From assembly GCA_030248225.1 (NCBI GenBank), contig JASANE010021044.1, positions 1 to 64,000 on the forward strand: a stretch of DNA of 64,000 nt, read 5' to 3'. This stretch comes from Trileptium ribeirensis. Its lineage: Eukaryota > Nematoda > Enoplea > Enoplida > Thoracostomopsidae. Below are positions 46,301 through 58,469 of the stretch, piece by piece (positions within the stretch are counted from its first letter, which is position 1; the number at the start of each line of letters is the position of its first letter). The position numbers and the translations under genes are program-made. The notes below the pieces were generated by a model. That model did not search any database. It was not told the DNA's origin and saw nothing but the letters and a program-made list of their open reading frames with translations.

Positions 46301-49300
46301 AAAAACGATGTTTTAGCATAGGTGGTAATTAATGTTTAAAAACAATTTGCAAATAAAAATCATAAATTTTCAGGCATAAAAATTTTCTTGGATTTAGTTG
46401 AACATGAAGGTTTCGGCCGAGTGGAATGTGGGCGGACATGGGGGTAAATCTCACGAACATGCGGGATGTGGAAAGTGGAGGCTCCCCACCCACTGTGGAA
46501 AGGCCATTCCATAGAAGGATTAGGCGAGGTCATCCAATCCTATGGAAACAATTTGACTCTCGTTTTTTGAATGGTAGTTTGTTCGTTTAACGTTCTTTGT
46601 TCTCATCATTCGCATTATTAAGTAATTTAACCAAAGTTAGATGTAGGGTTGTGGCGAGAAACGCAATGTTAAAAGCGAAGAATTTCAATATAGTATAAAT
46701 GCCTAAGCGTGTACTGTTGCTTATATTTACACAACGTGAGTTTACTGAGTTTGTGAATTTATGCATTTGCAGAAGCCGATAAGATTACAGTTAATCACTA
46801 ATGTTCGCCTAGTATTTGAACTCACTTTTATTTCACTGCATTTACTTGTAGTGTTAAAAGATATATGTAAGTATTTTCCATAACGTCAGTGCGATTGCTT
46901 TCATAGTATTATTATATCCTTTAATTTGGTAAATTATTGTAAACAAACGTTTTGAATTGTTCATTAAATCTGCTAGTGCGCTTTTACCTCGATGTTATAC
47001 ATTTTCATACATATTACGCGAATTGCTGCACGGATATACAAATTAAATCTGCTAATTTTTTATAGAATGACGCATGGTATCGGGCGATCAGGCGACATTG
47101 CTGCAGTTCAACCCAAAGCTGCGGGATCGTCGATTGTAAACAAGCTTGCAAATGCTCTGGCTTTGGACGCTATCCGAACATCAGGTGTACATATCTGATA
47201 CGAAATAATTTGTTTTAATAAATATCAATTTAGATGCTGATTTGAAGTGTTGTTTCAACTTGTTAAGTATGAGCTATTTTTAGCGTATTCAAAAGGTTGT
47301 GTAACGAGCACGGTATTTAGATGACATCTTGTAACAGATGTGCTTTTTAACTTTCGATGGTTATATTTTAGAAGCCGGAAACGCTAGTGGCATTAGCTTC
47401 CTAAATTTATCTAAATACATCTGTATGTCTACCCAAGGATCAAGCGTTAACCGTATTAATGTGTATATAATTATAAACATACGCTCGTGACGAAACAGGA
47501 ATTCTAGTTCGGGCGGAAATGGGATATCATTTCATGAAAAACTGAAAAACATTACTGGAAGACAGCCAGAATTCAGATTAAAAGTGTTCAGTTTTTGCTT
47601 TCAGCTTTTAAAGCGTTTTACTTCTTTTTGTGACCAACCATACATATTTTGTGTGCGCAGTAGACGTATAATGTTGCGCATCAGAAGATGGCGATAGAGA
47701 CCGGAGAAATAAAATCTACGCTACGAAATTAATATATACTGCTGTTGCAATTTCATTTCGTATGTATAAATTCTGTAATGTCGCTTTCGACTAACGAAAA
47801 TTACTGCTGAAGTTGATTAACATCTCTCTCGCAGCCTGGCCATATTTTATATTATTTATTGTTAACTAAATGTTCTAGCCCAATTTCTTTTAACTAAGCT
47901 CCACAATGCAGAACCTAAAGCTGGATCGTTTTGATTTCAAAACCGGAAAACTGAAAATTTAAATCAAACAAATTTCATAAAATAGCTCCTTACAGCAAGT
48001 GTTAAACCTAAGCCTAAGTTAGGTTGGGGAGTAGTGCTTTTTATACTAATGTATTTGCGAGGGGTATATTAGCAACAAATTTTCAGATCGTTATTCACGA
48101 TTTAGTTAACGGCCTGAAACTTAATACAGCGTAAACTATCTCATCACGAAACATGAATTTTCTGGTTCATCGTACTTCGTAACTCATCTCTAAGTTGTTG
48201 TGGCACATGAGTACATAGTAGGCACAAGGCCCATAATTAAAAATAACAATCAACTCAACAGCTTACCGGTGTTTCTTGTTCAGGTTTTGTTTCGGTAACT
48301 TGTGGGACATAATCACGCAGGGAATTTTAGCAATATACATTTATCCGATATGGAATTGTTCATCATGGTCTTAAAACGAAATAATGGGCTGTGCTGTTAA
48401 CGCTACTTATTCAGTGGAGTCAGTGAATTGCTATTTAAAATTGAACTGTAGTTTGCAACGCAAGATATGTATGGTTTTCACAAACGTTACTTATTCCGAA
48501 ACTGTCATACTATGGCGCATAAGTAACGCAGCATAACCATTTTCGATTATTTCTTCTCTTCATAACGTGTAAAAATATAGATTGCCCTCAGTGCTGTCTA
48601 CGATTGCTGTTACTTTCTTGAACAAAAATGTATGCTTGATTAACGAAAGCATGTCAGTCCTCAGCTCATGGAAGAAGTTCATATTTACGCAGAGATGCGA
48701 AGTAGAATGCATTTCATCGCGCCTGAGGATCAATGCGCAGCCACTCCTTGTGGATGTACAAATCACCGAAACCTCGAAATTTCATCACATTTCATAGGCT
48801 CCCTGCAAAGTTCCAGAAAGATAATATTGCTGCAATGATCATGGGAATGGCATCATTTCTGCAATTTACAGGAATTAGCAGAATGCTGGAACGCTTTATT
48901 TCGTCCTCCAATGACCATATGTGAAGACTTTCTCTCAACATGCAAATCACATGTTTACAGAAAAATTCCGCTTTTTCGGATGAATGGCATGATGCAGCCA
49001 AAATATAGTGCTTATGTTGTATTGAGCGGAAGTGTATAGATCCATTCTCGCATACTGAATGTGGTTAATGTGACGAAATATAGTAACTGTAGCAATTTTT
49101 ATGTAAAAATTGAACAATTTTGTATACACAGCAGCCGACACAGGTAGCTGTAAAGTAAAGCCACTGTAAGCTTAAAACAACGAAAAAATTTGTTTAAATA
49201 ATATTAAAAGCTCATTGTTTGCCCCTGTTCGAATATTTAACTGTTGTCAGATACATATCTAGGTCCATTTTTGCACATTATGAACAATGCTAACTATCAA

Positions 49301-52300
49301 CAACTTAAGTAACGAAATTTATTTGTACAACTATCTTAACTTAGCTGTTAAGTCATCCATTGCAGTAATAAATGTTATACGTTCAACGTTCGCTTGGTGT
49401 TTGTCCGATTAACTTCAAATTTTGTTTGAAATGTGTTCGAAGTTCGTTCTAGGCTTGTTCGTTATTTATAAACACGCTTTTGAATTTGTTCGAGACCTGT
49501 TTCACGTTTGTTGCGAACGTTACGGTCGACAGAAATGTCTGTCGCGTTTCGAGCGAGCGTGTTCGAACGAGTGGTTCGCTCGAGATTTTCAAACTATTTA
49601 AATTAATAGTAAATTCTATTTTTAGAACAAATTTATTTCGAGAGAGTCGTGGGCGTGCGACAGTCATTAATAGCGGGTACTGTACATCCCTCACGGATGC
49701 AAAATATTGTCTTATCTATGTTTGCTTTTTCATTGTTAAAAAGTTGACAGTCATAGGGGTACTATACATAATAGTATGGTTTGTAGTCATGATCATATCA
49801 GTAAGCAGTTTTGTCACAGACGCTAAACCATAGACTATTGTGCCTAACTTGTTTAGTACACTTGTTGTGCGCTGCTAAGCACGGCCATATGCACAGCAAT
49901 CACATAGATGTAATTTTTTTTGCGGAAGCCCCGTAATAAATTAATAATAGTTTAGCAGATATGTACTCCTCATTCCTGTGGACAACATATGTAAATTATA
50001 ATGTTTGTCAAATGCGAAATAATAATTTAATTTTTATGAACCAAATGATTTACTTCATTCAGTGTTAAACATTTTTGCTATAACGTTCCAACGAATGTAT
50101 AATAATTTCGAACGCATATATAATATTTTTAAATAAATAAGAAAATATATATCATTAAGCATTTGGCTTTTATTTTCCTTTTATAAATGAACGGATGTTA
50201 TCATAACTTCTTGAACGAAAATAATGGTAACAATGTTTCCTGTAGAAAAAAGTCAGGTTTGCTTCGTGACAACTACTATGAGTAAGATTAGTTTTTCTTA
50301 AGCGAGATGCGTCACACCAGTTTACAATATTCAGTATGTATGCTAGCATATAAGCGTGAATATTTATATCAGCTGTACTGATATAGATTATAGTGCTTTT
50401 GATTATGCCTTACGTCAATGAACGACTAATACCATGTTGCGTAGCTGGACCAAACTGTACCTGAGAAATGCATAAAATCTTACCACTCTAATATTGAGAC
50501 AAAAATAATATTGGTTATATGTAAATAGTGAACCGTAAAAAATTTCATTGTGGTAGGCTCGAACTCAAAACGGCGCGATTTTGAATCGTAGCTCAATCAT
50601 TCGGTCACTATTTCTTTGATAAATTGTTCTAATTTATATACCGTATACCAAGAATGCGGTTTGTTTTTTCATTTTGTGTATTCGCGATGTTAAACAAGCT
50701 TAAGCTGAAATGTAGGTTGTGAGTTGAACTCTACATACTACACTTTGCGTGTGAAGACTTTACCCCAATATGTTTAAATTTTACTATCAGCTGGTGTGCC
50801 AAGATTAGTCGATTTAGACGATAAATGTATATAATCCCCTGGTTAATGCTACATCTAACATTTTGTTTAAATTTGATTTACTACGCAAAATGGGTCGTAG
50901 GAAGAAATATTTCAGGCAGTTACAACTAAAAATAAATTTGTTATTACTTCATAGCTAAAATTGAGAGTAGTCAGTTCACGAGCTTAGCTTATCAACAGCC
51001 GCCAATTCTTTCAGCTCCTTGCGGCGCGACGAGCAAATTCGCCCTGCCGAGTATTTTAAGTGGGCTGTAGTTTCGGGGAAGTGCTAAATTTTCTACATGT
51101 ATTTGAAAATTAGAGTAATTCTTCTGTCCGAAAATTAGAAATCCTCCACGTAACAAATGCCAAAAAGGCGAATATTTTATATGTATTCTTGCTGAAAAAT
51201 TGGACGGCCTAGTAAAGCTGCCGACTCCATTGTAAAATGACCCGCCTTCAGACAATGTGTTGGATTGTACATATTATGATGTAACAGATTCACCACAAAA
51301 ATTTAGATAATTTAAAAAAAAACTGTTTGTATGAATTTAATGCACAACTGACATATTGCAGAACACGTAATGTGCGTACCAAATGATATTACCAGTTTTT
51401 TTTCACCATTGTTAACTTGCAATTTTATGATTTAAGGAATTCGATCATGTGCTGCATGTACCGTTGTGCCAGTGGCTACCGGTATGGCACTTACATTGTG
51501 TATGTTGTATCTCGGCCGCAAAAGAACCAAGTCAGCTACATATGTGATTTGGCCTCGCATTGACCAGAAATCTTGCTTCAAATCGATAGTAACCTCAGGT
51601 ACTAACTCAGAATTCTGATACATTAATCGTTTTGTTTTTAAAAGTTTCGTTTTCGATGATTTTTTCTTCCAACAGTTCTAGCAATTATTTTAGAAACTTC
51701 AAGGCACCAGATGTAATCTCATTATTCCATAAATGTATTTTTCAAGCGACGACATTAAAACACTTTAAAATCCTTATGTAGGTATTGTTACAGTTTTTAT
51801 TTAAAGGCACACGTTACCGAAAGTCTAACGTTCTTGTGTCCAGGCAAAGTTTTCTCATGTACATAAAACAGTTTTCGCTGTTATCACAGTGGAGCATTTA
51901 TGTTTGCCACGGAATCCTTAGAATCTGTACATTTTTCGAATCGTATTCGAAAGTCATGGTGGAAGTGCTCGAATGTGTTCGGCAGATGTTTTGCTGAATG
52001 TATATTTTTAACGAGTTTGAAAATAAATCTAAATGCTTGATCCAAAGTTAATGTTATTCGACACTTCTGTTGTTCGAGAATCTCTTACAAATGTTTGCTT
52101 TTCGTTTTAAGTTTGTTCATTTGAAACCTCACAGTGATTTCTTGCATTCACTGTAGTTATAAAAATTATTTTTAGAAAGTCTTCGAACAAATCGAAGTTT
52201 AGTTTGATTTCTGTTACTCAAATGACAACATTTTTGTCCCATTTATTTCGGTTACACAAACGACTACCAATTTGACATATGGTTTGACGACCTAAATGTG

Positions 52301-52544
52301 TTTTCTTGTACTCATTTTTGCTAGTATATGTACATGCACAATATATATGAACGTTGCAGCCTGAATGTTATAAATTCATTTTACCTGTAGGTTTCAAACC
52401 GATCATTCTGGAGCCGTTACTTGAGGGTGATATGTTGAAAACAAATATTGATTCAATAAAAGACGCCATCGATAAATACGGCGCTAGTAATATTGTTTGC
52501 ATTATGTCGACCACAAGCTGTTTTGCGCCTCGCATTCCGGATAG
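43244..52544 (+). CDS. SEPSECS: O-phosphoseryl-tRNA(Sec):selenocysteinyl-tRNA synthase, N-terminal half
   Basis: SepSecS is a cytosolic PLP-dependent tetramer that converts phosphoseryl-tRNA(Sec) to selenocysteinyl-tRNA(Sec) using selenophosphate. Exons: 43244-43357, 45838-45992, 47066-47184, 51437-51598 and 52391-52544. All splice sites are GT/AG and all phases agree; together they encode 234 residues of the roughly 500 usual. Phosphate-binding loop residues known from human SEPSECS are present: [16 protein letters not shown] and QPKAAGSS. Also seen are [24 protein letters not shown] and [12 protein letters not shown]. The start has a good context (CACAATGG). The next exons, with NNAYG and the Schiff-base lysine, were not found before 64000; either they lie outside after a long intron or the gene is truncated. 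Confidence 0.93.
44285..45090 (+). repeat. Composite repeat family R1, copy 3 (SEPSECS intron 1)
   Basis: An opening segment (AATCACCTATAACAG, TTAAAGCCTCT, CCATG) matches 2820-2885 in COG5 intron 2. Diverged units follow at about 44567, 44738 and 44911 (spacing 171-173 bp) with CTAGATA, ATCATATTCAGCTTACC and AAAACTATATAT landmarks. The unique tail of copies 1 and 2 is absent. Confidence 0.6.
45838..45992 (+). CDS. SEPSECS: SEPSECS exon 2
   Basis: Acceptor ATTTTTTAG|AAA, donor TTCAG|gttttc (phase 2). It carries [23 protein letters not shown] and the invariant GVGEREGR, followed by NIVARRHF. Confidence 0.95.
46140..46500 (+). repeat. G-rich dispersed repeat family R4, copy 2 (SEPSECS intron 2)
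   Basis: Diverged copy of 17085-17445 in the same orientation: CTTGTCCACAGTCCTCCGAA at the start, TAAATTTTGCTTAAAAATAC, TTCAAGCTAAAAAAC, GGTAATTAATG, CGGCCGAGTGG and GAACATG near the end. Its G runs are shorter and interrupted, so it looks older than the first copy. Confidence 0.75.
47066..47184 (+). CDS. SEPSECS: SEPSECS exon 3
   Basis: Acceptor TTTTATAG|A, donor TCAG|gtgtac (phase 1). It carries [20 protein letters not shown] and the helix that follows ([15 protein letters not shown]). It has the arginine and glutamine that bind the phosphate of the substrate in human SEPSECS. Confidence 0.96.
47185..51436 (+). other. SEPSECS intron 3, with a tRNA-like relic and a TTCGA-rich spot
   Basis: On the - strand at about 50625-50560, TGACCGAATGATTGAGC, TTCAAAATCGCG and GAGTTCGAGCC resemble a tRNA D-arm, anticodon loop (CAA) and B-box, likely a SINE head. 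At 49430-49590, GTTCGAAGTTCG, GTTCGAAC, TTGCGAACG and GGTTCGCTCG recur, reminiscent of the cluster at 40553-41304. Otherwise nothing recognised. Confidence 0.35.
51437..51598 (+). CDS. SEPSECS: SEPSECS exon 4
   Basis: Acceptor GATTTAAG|GA, donor CCTCAG|gtacta (phase 1). It carries [20 protein letters not shown] and [19 protein letters not shown], near-identical in layout to human VPMATGMSLTLCFLTLRH and [15 protein letters not shown]. Confidence 0.96.
52391..52544 (+). CDS. SEPSECS: SEPSECS exon 5, last one found
   Basis: Acceptor TTACCTGTAG|GT, donor GATAG|gttagt (phase 2). It carries [30 protein letters not shown] and [13 protein letters not shown] (human [13 protein letters not shown]). 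The next exon must start in phase 2 and was not located. Confidence 0.95.
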
Positions 52545-55500
52545 GTTAGTTATGTACATACATCAGGTAAACATAAACCATTTACCCGATGGAAAAACTA
52601 TCAGCTCTGTAACACATTGTTGTTTTATGTTTATTGTAATCATATAAATATATATTCGTCATATATATCTTATTTTATTATCTAAATATTTTATAAGTTC
52701 ATTTATTCTAATTGTGCAAAATTCTAGAAACCGCTAATGACCTCGATTCCATAAATACCTCTTGGCGGTTTGGAACTATGTAGCTTATTCTACCATAGTA
52801 TAGAACCAGTTTTGGATATCATTTTCTTTTCCATTTTTTTGGATTGTTAAATAATTAAAATTATATCCCAGTTTTATTTATTGCAGTTTTATCTGAGAAT
52901 TATTTCAATTAAAAAACTTGATAAAAACTAATAATAATCATGCGGCAGTGTCTCTGCATGAACCCACGGCTAATGAGCGGCAAGTCGGTTACTGTGATAA
53001 ACATTACATTTTTCTATTTATTTTCGTTACATTCATTATTCGTTTCGGGCCATTTCAATAAAGGCTTATAATCGACCTTTAATATGTATTAAAATTTATA
53101 AAAGTTGATTAATATGGATGATAAGGTTCAGGAACAGAAAATTAGATTGGATAAAGAAAGCTATTGGATAAACATTTTAGAGACGAAATGGCTTTTTGAC
53201 TAAATGAAAAGTTTGTTAATGAATTTGATAATGAACCAGTGTAATTTCAATGGTATGATTAAAGGTAGGTGTCAAGGTCATTCAATTCGCAAGCCTAGCA
53301 GGTTGACCGATGATGCGTTAATTTTTAAAATCAAATTACTCAAAATACCAATTTAAACATGTCAGGTACATAATAGATATATCATTACGTTTTTAATACA
53401 AATACACGCAACTGTAATAATTTATATGAAACGTTTGTTAAACATGATGAGTTACAAAATATTATGAAGTATGACATTGATAAGGATCTCATGCATCTGA
53501 CATGATTATAACCTAAAACACTGGTGATCCCAAATTGCAAAAATACATATATATGAATATAAATATATATGTATACGATCTTTAAGTTCTTAATATGAGA
53601 AAATGTGCATTTCTCAATCCGAACGACCACATTTTGCAATAATTCTGATTTGAATGGCTAATTATGTATTTCAGCACTTGCCGAATTTAATACATATTGC
53701 GCAAATACAATTGATTTCATCGTGCTCAGCAGGCTCGAAATTAGCTCAATTTACCGAATTTAATTTAAATAAATCTAAAATGTTGAAACACTTAACAATT
53801 TTAGCGGCAAATTTAACAAATCCAGCCTTACACCATCTCGCGGTGTTCATAACACACATAATGTAAACAAAGAAACTGATGTTTTTATAAACACCGACAT
53901 ATGCATTTCCTTGATATACCCCGCAACAAGCTAGAAACTTCCCTTGCCAAATGAGGGGTTTTTTCATATTAACCTTTTGGTCATAACTTGAAAACGGTTG
54001 GTATGTCAAAAATACGCAACAGCTAAATTATAGGTCTTGAGAGGATTTTTAACACCTATAACCTAAAATGTTAGGAGACTTGAAATGGTCTAAATTAAAA
54101 TGTTTCATGTGTGTAGTTTTCGTGAGAACTTATGTTGGTAGTCATTACAAAAGCGTAAACAAAAACACAAAACTCGATGCGCAACTACATTCCATTACGC
54201 GTAGAAAAACAAAATTTGCTAAAATTAATCAAGCCATTATTTACACAATCAAAAAAGACAAAAAAATTTTTACACAAATATAAGCTATTTCTGAGAAATC
54301 TCAGATTGCTTGCTACGTTAGCACTAGAGTTGCAACTTTTTCAAATTAATATCCCCAGACCCTTGTCTTGTTAAATAAAATGACTGGACTCGGACCCGAA
54401 ATATTGAAAACGAATACCCGGACCCGGAATTTTTGAAAACCAATACCCGGGGCCATAACCGGACTACGTAGATAAATGATAAATATAGATATATATATTT
54501 TTATACATATACGTACAGTACATGTTATATATAACAACATTGCTGGCAATATATAACTCGAAATGGCTAGAAGTCCATAGCCATAATTTCACAGATTGCC
54601 TTATCGATATTGGCGCTATGCTGCGATGTCAACTGCAACATCTGAATTCAACACAAACCAACCCGTGCTATCTGTTGTATTGTTTAGATATAAGTGTTTA
54701 ACGTATCTTCTCTTAGTTCAACATCTTACACTAGTTCTACTTCTCTGATACGGTAGATGGGATTAATTTTTACTTTAAGGTAAGCTCGTAGGGCACCTAT
54801 AAAATTAACGTAGAATTTTAAACCTCGAGGTTTAAAGTGGTTAATCTATTATATAGTAATTTAACATCCAGTGAAAGTCATTTAACTTGAATCTTCTGTA
54901 ATAATAATTGAAAAAGTTTTCTCGTCAACATAGTAAAACTGTGTCACCTTTTACGTGTAAGTACAATTCAACAAACTTTGTATGTGGCACATATTGAAAT
55001 TTACGGCTACAGTTGTACACTGCCTGCGTCTTTAGCGCGAGATAGCATCGTTTGAGTAGCGAGCAAGCATAAAATTTTGAAAATTAATTTTCTTTGGCCA
55101 GATTATCAGCTAGACTGGAGGATCCTTAGAGTTAGTAGAGGCTATTTTCGGCGACTATTTTATTTTCTAACATAACCATCGCATATGTGAACATTTAATT
55201 TCACATTATAATCCTTCATCAGACGGTTCTTTTTGGCGTGCAGACAATTAGTGAACATAATATGTCACCGGATATTAAATTAAGAAGCTAGAAGCAGATG
55301 TTTTGAATTAAAATCTGCCATTGAAAACCAATATCCGGACCCGGAATTTTTAGTCAGAAATACCCGGAATACATAGACCCGAATGTAACTCTGTTAAGCA
55401 CTATTTCAATTAACAAGAAACTAGGTGTTCGCTTTAGACTGGCGGTACTATCGTGTGGGTAGCATTACTTTTGCGGTTTGTGACTAACATACAGGTGGCT

Positions 55501-56610
55501 TGTAACCAAACAAAACCAGAACAAACTGGTATTTGCATATATATACATTAACAGAATGAAATGTGCACTAATAAAGGATTTTTAATTTGAACCGTTCAAT
55601 TCCATGTTTTCACAGACCAAAAGATGCAAAAAAAGTGTTTGTGCACAATTGTACGCTCGCTGTGTTTGAGGAAATTCCGCTCGCTACACCGGCTTAGTTT
55701 CGATTATTGTTAGTTCTACATTTCTAGCATTCTTAGCGATAACAACAAATTTACAAACCAAAAGCGATTGGTTTACGGTTTGTACTGAAATGTCAAGTAA
55801 ACTAAATTAAATTTAGTTTCAACTGTGCGCGCGTGCTCACGTTATGTAGCATTGAAATACTTGTAGCAACACCATCCACAAAAAACTATGTTGAACAAAG
55901 CACCCTATTTTAAACCAGAATTCAAGCAAAGATGCTTGTTTAGAACATATATATAGCATTGGAAACCACAAATTAACTTTGCTCAAACTTTATTTTGAAC
56001 AAAGATAATCCCAATACGTAATTTACAGTCTATCAAAAAATCGAAGACACCCAGTTGTTGAACCATTGTATCATGAAACATTTATGAAAATTTTCCAAGC
56101 TGCTGTTTAGCGTGCTCTGGAAAACTACAGCCTGAAAATTTATCATATTCCGTATAAGATTGACATTAACTATCAAATGAACAATGGCGCGCTTTATGTA
56201 CCTACATCGCAAAATTCAAAACGGTGATTCAAAATCAAAATTCAAAACCTACCACAGACTACGCACTACTTTTTGCCTGGTTATTACCTGGTCGGCGTCG
56301 ATATGGAAATCGATTGACCAGGGTGATGTACTCAGGTAGACGCCACCTTTGAATCGCCGTTGTCGGCGAGACATGACAGCTGCGTTGACATCTGCGGTTG
56401 TTATTGTTCTTAGTTCTAACATAGTTATAACAGTTATAACTCTACTTCACTCTAGTTCATAGTTATAACAGCAAAATCTTCATTCAACCAATCTTTTTGA
56501 AACATGAATCTTAAAATCGCAAATATATATATATATATATATATACTTACAACCGCATTAAATCGTCTCTAATTAACAAGAATTGTTGAATTTGTTGCAT
56601 GTGATTTTAG
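52545..56610. other. Stretch downstream of SEPSECS exon 5, with transposon-end relics
   Basis: Two direct copies of AAAACCAATA-CCGGACCCGGAATTTTT-like sequence at about 54410-54445 and 55322-55352, with nearby CCCGGA words, look like ends of hAT-type relics. A pure (AT)13 microsatellite is at 56521-56546. The missing SEPSECS exons were not found. Confidence 0.4.
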
Positions 56611-56806
56611 AAATCTATTCTATGTGACTGCTGATTCACTTTCCGGTCCAATCATATATAAATATAGTGTTCGACTTCCACTTAAAAACTATGACGACAC
56701 TCACCTTGTTGCGCAGTTATTACTTCGATATTTAATGGAAGCTTCCCGGCTACCGAAAACGATTTATAAGCTTCGTACATTCGGCACGGAAAACATTTAT
56801 AGCCAA
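56611..56806 (+). CDS. Internal exon of an unidentified protein
   Basis: Bounded by TGTGATTTTAG| and CAA|gtaata, open for 65 codons, with coding-like composition: NLFYVTADSLSGPIIYKYSV then RLPLKNYDDTHLVAQLLLRY and LPKTIYKLRTFG. It needs a phase 2 donor upstream and leaves phase 0. Phase 2 is what SEPSECS exon 5 leaves, but the sequence does not resemble SEPSECS downstream of PDR, so it more likely belongs to another gene. I do not recognise the family. Confidence 0.45.
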
Positions 56807-57855
56807 GTAATATTTTAAAGTTTAGGTTATGTGACATACATAGCTAGCATTTACAAGCTGCGAAAAATTATTAATACATGACTGTATAATAATGAACTAC
56901 TATCAAGGTACAACACTTTGCTACGCACTGACAATTAATTAATAAGATTTGCGTGGATCGCTCAAACATGTAAGTTTGGGTACGTGTGGGTATGACTTAG
57001 GAGGCCACGATAATTTATGCCCCATTGCGCCACAACACGATTAAATCGATTGACTGTTACGATATGCTGGTAGTGTAAGTCATGCAATGGACATGTGGAC
57101 GACGACTTAAAAGTGTTGTTTCACTGAAGAGGGGTTTTGTGATTTATACTAGCAGCATCACGATTTAGTCATTTGTGTAAATAGGTTAAAGGATAAAATC
57201 TTGGCTAATATCAGTGATATAATTGCGCAATCGCATTCGAATGTATCAAATAAATTGAAAACCGATACAATGACAAGTGTTCACTGATAGGGTTAAATGA
57301 CCAGGATCGTCATGAAAGTAATGTAATTATGTCTCGCTTATCAGAGAGCAACAACACTGATGCAGCATAACATAAATCTAATGATCAAGCCCTGATAAAC
57401 GAGTTCTTCAACAAAAATGATAAGTAATAGTAGTTTAATAATAAAGCAATGTTTCCACTAGATACATCTAAAAACGGTGATAGTTTATCGAAGATGGTTT
57501 TTAACGCTATATCAGTTCGAACCGTTAATGAAGGGTAAAAATTTTTTAATGTATATGCAAATGCACATAGAACACCAACTCAGCGAGAAATAGAAAAGCA
57601 GCTTCGAACGGGAAAGAGTGTCTGCTAGTAGCAAGATTTAAGTTCCATAGCCACGTCATCGGGGTTTTCGCGGTACGCTCAACGCTACCAAAAATAAATA
57701 ATTCTTCAACAATTAATGTAGCATATATTACTTAACTCTAGTAGAAACTGTACTTGCGATTATTGCAATAATCTGAAATCTGTTTTATTAACACTCAAAG
57801 CTTACTAAATAAGTTGAATAAACCTATAATTACCTTTGTTCTATCTATTTTCCAG

Positions 57856-57989
57856 ATATAGTATTTGTTACGGGTGTGGGGTTGTCGTTCCGTGTGATGG
57901 CTCTTTGCACAATGGATACCTGTCTATCGATGCTCTACTTCGTCACCGAAACTTTGGGATCGTTGCCGAGAAACAGACCTCAGCGTGGT
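57856..57989 (+). CDS. Possible exon, unidentified
   Basis: A good acceptor (CTATTTTCCAG) opens a G/C-richer stretch. One frame reads YSICYGCGVVVPCDGSLHNG then YLSIDALLRHRNFGIV to a weak donor (GCGTG|gttata); a second frame is also open. The first frame needs a phase 2 donor, which the exon at 56611-56806 does not supply directly. Real coding is plausible but unproven. Confidence 0.22.
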
Positions 57990-58469
57990 TATAATTGGTG
58001 TAACCTATTTCGGTTCCCGGTAGTCCTTCGTCTATGCGCCTTTGTGTCCAACGGTTTGAATAATACTCTCGCAGTACACGCCAAATTATCAATTTATTAA
58101 AACAGGGGAAGCAATTATGCCAAAATGTCATCTGTCGGCCGGACTCATGAAATAGGTACTGTCTCAAGGAACTAGCATGTTGTGCGCATCCGCAATAGTG
58201 CAGCAACAAGTCGTCGGCCTTTACTATCACATACGCGCTCCAACGCCGTTAGTATGTGCTACCGCTATGAAGTAACTATAATATGAGAGCGTAAGCTCAA
58301 AAACGAATTAGAGATCATAAAGTGAAACAATTTATTCGTTGTTATGTCTTTCCCTAATTTACAGAAGTTCTTCTATTAGACAAGTGTTGTCTAAATCAAG
58401 ACACAAAATCAGCCGATCACAAAAGCTCATGACCTCGACTGACACAAAACAAAAGAAAATTAACTTTCA

